NCBI GenBank assembly: GCA_030044325.1
Contig: JASHWA010000023.1
Span: 1 to 7,776, forward strand
Direction of reading: 5' to 3'
Source: Bryobacteraceae bacterium
Lineage (GTDB): Bacteria; Acidobacteriota; Terriglobia; Bryobacterales; Bryobacteraceae
DNA: 7,776 nt
Below, in pieces: positions 5,644 through 7,776 of this stretch. The notes beneath the pieces are model-generated. The model did not search any database. It saw only the letters and a list, made by a program, of their open reading frames with translations, and was not told where the DNA came from. Positions within the stretch are counted from its first letter, which is position 1. The number at the start of each line of letters is the position of its first letter. A program made the translations under genes and the position numbers.

Positions 5644-7254
5644 CTACTCTTTCGGAATCGCCAGCAGGTAGCTCACGATCCGATCCATATCGTGCGAATT
5701 GAACTTGTACGCCGGCATCGTCGATCCCGGCGTCATGCTCTTGGGATCGTTGAAATGATTCGTCAGCCACTCGCGGGTCCTCTTGTCCGACTCGCCGTTC
5801 AACGCCGGCCCGACCTTCTGGCCCTCCCCGTTCAGCTCATGACACATCGCGCACTGGCTGTTCTGATACACCATCGCGCCTTCCACCGCATCCGGCGGAG
5901 CCGATTTCCACGCGTCCACCGCGTTATCCCCGCGCTTGGTGACGAATGTCGCGAGCGTCCGCAGTTGCAATCCGGCGAGCGTCGTCGCCGGAGTGTTCGG
6001 CGCCGGCTGCCGGAAATGCTGCATCAGCCAGTCCATCGGCTTGGCCGACGGCGCAACCGCCAGGTCCGGCGCCGCGCCCGATCGCCCGATCACGTGGCAG
6101 CTGGTGCAATTGTCTTTGCGGAAAAAACCGATCGCGGCGAGCTGATCCGCGGGGATCTGCTGCCATGCTTCCACTGGCTTCAATCCCTCCTCCGCCGATT
6201 CCGTGCTCGGAGGCGTGGTCTGCACCGCGCGAGCCGTCAATCCCGCCCACCCCAGCGAAAAGAAACACACCAGTCCGACTGCCCCCATGCGCCTCCGGAG
6301 GCTCACCATCTTCGCGCGATCGATAAACGGCGTCGCGAATAGCAGAAGGATTGCGATCGTCGGAATCACCAGGCTGCCGACGATTTCGAGCGGCCCCTCG
6401 AACACCTTCAGCATCTGGAACAGGAATAGAAAATACCATTCCGGCCGCGGAATAAAGCTCGTATCGGTCGGATCGGCGACGTGCCCCAACGGAACCTTGG
6501 CGAAAATCGACATCCCCACCAACACCGCGAACCATACGAACGTCGCAACCGTGTCTTTAAAAACCTGTTCGGGATAAAACTTCTTTTTCGGCTTGAAATC
6601 GTCGGGAGCCGGCGCGACGCCGTGCCGCCGCACCAGGATCACGTGAATCAGAATCAGCCCCATCACCAGCGGCGGCAGAAGCAGTACGTGCACCGCGTAG
6701 AATCGCGCGAACGTGACCACCCCGATCGATCCGCCTTCGCTTCCGAGCAGCCGCAAAATATACGGCCCCGCGCCCGGCGCCTGCGACGCGATCTGCGTCG
6801 TCACCATCGTGCCCCAATACGCGCGGTTGTCCCACGGCAGCAGATAACCGGTGAGTCCGAACGCCAGCGTGCACAGCAGCAGAATGCACCCGAGAATCCA
6901 CGTCGCTTCGCGCGGCTTTTTGTACGCGCCCCATAAGAAAACCTGCGTCATGTGCAGCACCACCACGATGATCATCAGGCTCGCGCCCCAGTGATGCAGC
7001 CCGCGAATCAAGCTTCCGCCGGTGAGCTCCGTCACGATATAGCGCAGGCTGTCGTAGGCGTCGCCGGGCGTCGGCGCGTAATTGAAGGCCAGCAGAATTC
7101 CCGTGACAACCTGCGTCAGAAACGCGAACATCGCCACGCTGCCCAGCACCTGGTGCCAGCCCGCCGATTCGGGAATGTCTTCGTATAAGAAATGATGGAC
7201 GGCGCTGACAACGCCGGTGCGGTCTTCCACCCAATCCAGAATGTTTTTGAGCAT
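5644..7254 (-). CDS. Cytochrome b (b6 + subunit IV type) fused to a diheme cytochrome c tail
   Basis: This is the quinol-oxidising membrane subunit of a Rieske/cytochrome b complex, 536 residues long. Residues 1-215 form the four-helix b-heme core, with heme histidines H87 and H101 in one helix and H189 and H204 in another. Residues 230-312 resemble subunit IV and contain the quinol-site motif PEWY at 271-274. A further span at 324-343 leads to a periplasmic tail with two cytochrome c motifs, CTSCH (383-387) and CAMCH (468-472). The second has a clear axial Met candidate, M513; the first does not. The H189-H204 spacing of 15 is b6-like, whereas bc1 cytochromes have 14. Ordinary cytochrome b is about 380-430 residues, so the tail is an added electron-output module replacing a separate cytochrome c1 or f. 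It lies 7 nt downstream of the Rieske gene. Confidence 0.96.
   Translation of the reverse strand: MLKNILDWVEDRTGVVSAVHHFLYEDIPESAGWHQVLGSVAMFAFLTQVVTGILLAFNYAPTPGDAYDSLRYIVTELTGGSLIRGLHHWGASLMIIVVVLHMTQVFLWGAYKKPREATWILGCILLLCTLAFGLTGYLLPWDNRAYWGTMVTTQIASQAPGAGPYILRLLGSEGGSIGVVTFARFYAVHVLLLPPLVMGLILIHVILVRRHGVAPAPDDFKPKKKFYPEQVFKDTVATFVWFAVLVGMSIFAKVPLGHVADPTDTSFIPRPEWYFLFLFQMLKVFEGPLEIVGSLVIPTIAILLLFATPFIDRAKMVSLRRRMGAVGLVCFFSLGWAGLTARAVQTTPPSTESAEEGLKPVEAWQQIPADQLAAIGFFRKDNCTSCHVIGRSGAAPDLAVAPSAKPMDWLMQHFRQPAPNTPATTLAGLQLRTLATFVTKRGDNAVDAWKSAPPDAVEGAMVYQNSQCAMCHELNGEGQKVGPALNGESDKRTREWLTNHFNDPKSMTPGSTMPAYKFNSHDMDRIVSYLLAIPKE
5659..6171 (-). repeat. Tandem duplication encoding the two cytochrome c domains
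   Basis: Residues 362-446 and 447-532 of the cytochrome b fusion align at an offset of about 85-87. The shared landmarks are EAW/DAW, P-x-D, CxxCH followed by a G-x-G turn, P-x-L, WL-x2-HF-x2-P and a TP-x2-T/S segment. This indicates internal duplication of a c-type domain. Divergence is substantial, so the duplication is old. The main functional difference is the Met513 position, which is Leu426 in the first copy. Confidence 0.72.
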
Positions 7255-7261
7255 GGTCTCT

Positions 7262-7750
7262 CTACGCCGACTTCTCGATCGTCGGGCCGATCAGCAGCTT
7301 GCCGCTCTCGACGCGCGATGCGTACCGGTCGAGCGGCCGCGGCGCCGGCCCCGCCAGCACCTTTCCATCCACCGAAAATACCGAGGTGTGGCACGGGCAC
7401 AGAAAATTCATCTGCTGCGCGTCCCAATGATACGCGCACCCCAGGTGCGTGCAGTTGGGCGCATAGGCGACCACGCTCTGATCGTCCATCTTCACCACCC
7501 ACGCCGTCGTCTTTTCGTTGATCGTGCGCCATCCGTCGATCCGCTTGCGCCGGAACACGACCTCTTCGGGCTGCTTCACCTTCAATTGATTCACGTCCGC
7601 CGCTTCCACCCATTGCGGCTCCTTCTGGCTGCGCGGCCGGACCAGAAGATAGATCGCCGCGGGCACCGCCAGCGCCGCTCCGATCAGGGCGCCCAACCCC
7701 TGAATCGCCGCTACATAGAACCCTCTGCGGGTGGTTTCCGGTGTTTCCAT
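7262..7750 (-). CDS. Rieske [2Fe-2S] iron-sulfur protein
   Basis: This is the high-potential iron-sulfur subunit that takes the first electron from quinol at the cytochrome b quinol site and passes it to heme c. It has 162 residues. A twin-arginine motif (T7-R8-R9-G-F-Y) precedes a hydrophobic anchor at about 13-37 with no obvious cleavage site, so it is probably a Tat-exported, membrane-anchored protein. The cluster boxes are CTHLGC (C100, H102, C105) and CPCH (C118, C120, H121). C100, H102, C118 and H121 bind the cluster, and C105/C120 form the usual disulfide. The Pro loop GPAPRPL is at 134-140. Box II continues TSVF where GS-x-Y/F is usual. The gene is promoter-proximal to the cytochrome b gene; whatever lies upstream is outside the window. 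Confidence 0.97.
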   Translation of the reverse strand: METPETTRRGFYVAAIQGLGALIGAALAVPAAIYLLVRPRSQKEPQWVEAADVNQLKVKQPEEVVFRRKRIDGWRTINEKTTAWVVKMDDQSVVAYAPNCTHLGCAYHWDAQQMNFLCPCHTSVFSVDGKVLAGPAPRPLDRYASRVESGKLLIGPTIEKSA

Positions 7751-7754
7751 AGAA

Positions 7755-7759
7755 CCTTA
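7755..7759 (-). promoter_or_regulatory. Possible ribosome binding site of the Rieske gene
   Basis: The transcript reads TAAGG, a partial Shine-Dalgarno match, 4 nt before the ATG at 7750. The spacing is short. Only 26 nt upstream of the start are visible, so no promoter can be assessed. Confidence 0.42.
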
Positions 7760-7776
7760 GATCATCGCACATCGCC

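Noticed and set aside
1..7776. CRISPR arrays, tRNA or rRNA genes, insertion sequences
   Set aside because: I saw no regularly spaced repeats, no cloverleaf-like or rRNA-like segment, and no transposase motif or terminal inverted repeats; coding density leaves little room for them.

Overview
The window is bacterial, GC-rich, and read almost entirely from the minus strand. Two transcription units lie in tandem, and I see no RNA gene, CRISPR array or insertion sequence. Gene style, composition and a quinol-cytochrome c reductase whose cytochrome b is fused to a diheme cytochrome c tail suggest Acidobacteriota. That placement is an inference from memory of similar loci, not a search result; Verrucomicrobiota or another GC-rich soil lineage is possible.

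Unit 1 (7750 down to 5644) is a two-gene respiratory module. A Rieske [2Fe-2S] protein with a twin-arginine anchor is followed 7 nt later by a 536-residue cytochrome b. The latter has a b6-like N-terminal half, a subunit IV-like half with the PEWY quinol-site motif, and two tandem CXXCH cytochrome c domains. Together they would oxidise quinol and pass electrons to periplasmic carriers through built-in c hemes.

A 189-bp intergenic stretch (5455-5643) follows. It holds a probable extended -10 promoter and a strong Shine-Dalgarno site for unit 2, and no convincing terminator for unit 1.

Unit 2 (5454 down to the left edge) is a tight seven-gene operon: GYF_2/zinc-ribbon/RDD membrane protein, a two-zinc-module membrane protein, a PH-like multi-pass protein, a 95-residue zinc-finger membrane protein, a DUF4129 multi-pass protein, a DUF4350 protein, and the N-terminal third of a MoxR AAA+ ATPase cut by the window edge. 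Four junctions are 4-nt ATGA overlaps, one is TAA directly followed by ATG, and one has a 15-nt gap before a GTG start. MoxR with DUF4350, DUF4129 and RDD partners is a known conserved but poorly understood envelope-associated neighbourhood, usually completed by a DUF58 gene, which I predict lies just beyond base 1.

The least described part is the set of small cysteine-rich membrane proteins inside this MoxR operon. Two of them carry an eight-ligand motif with identical spacing, and a third protein carries a separate four-cysteine ribbon. They could be zinc-dependent adaptors of a MoxR membrane machine; that function is inference.
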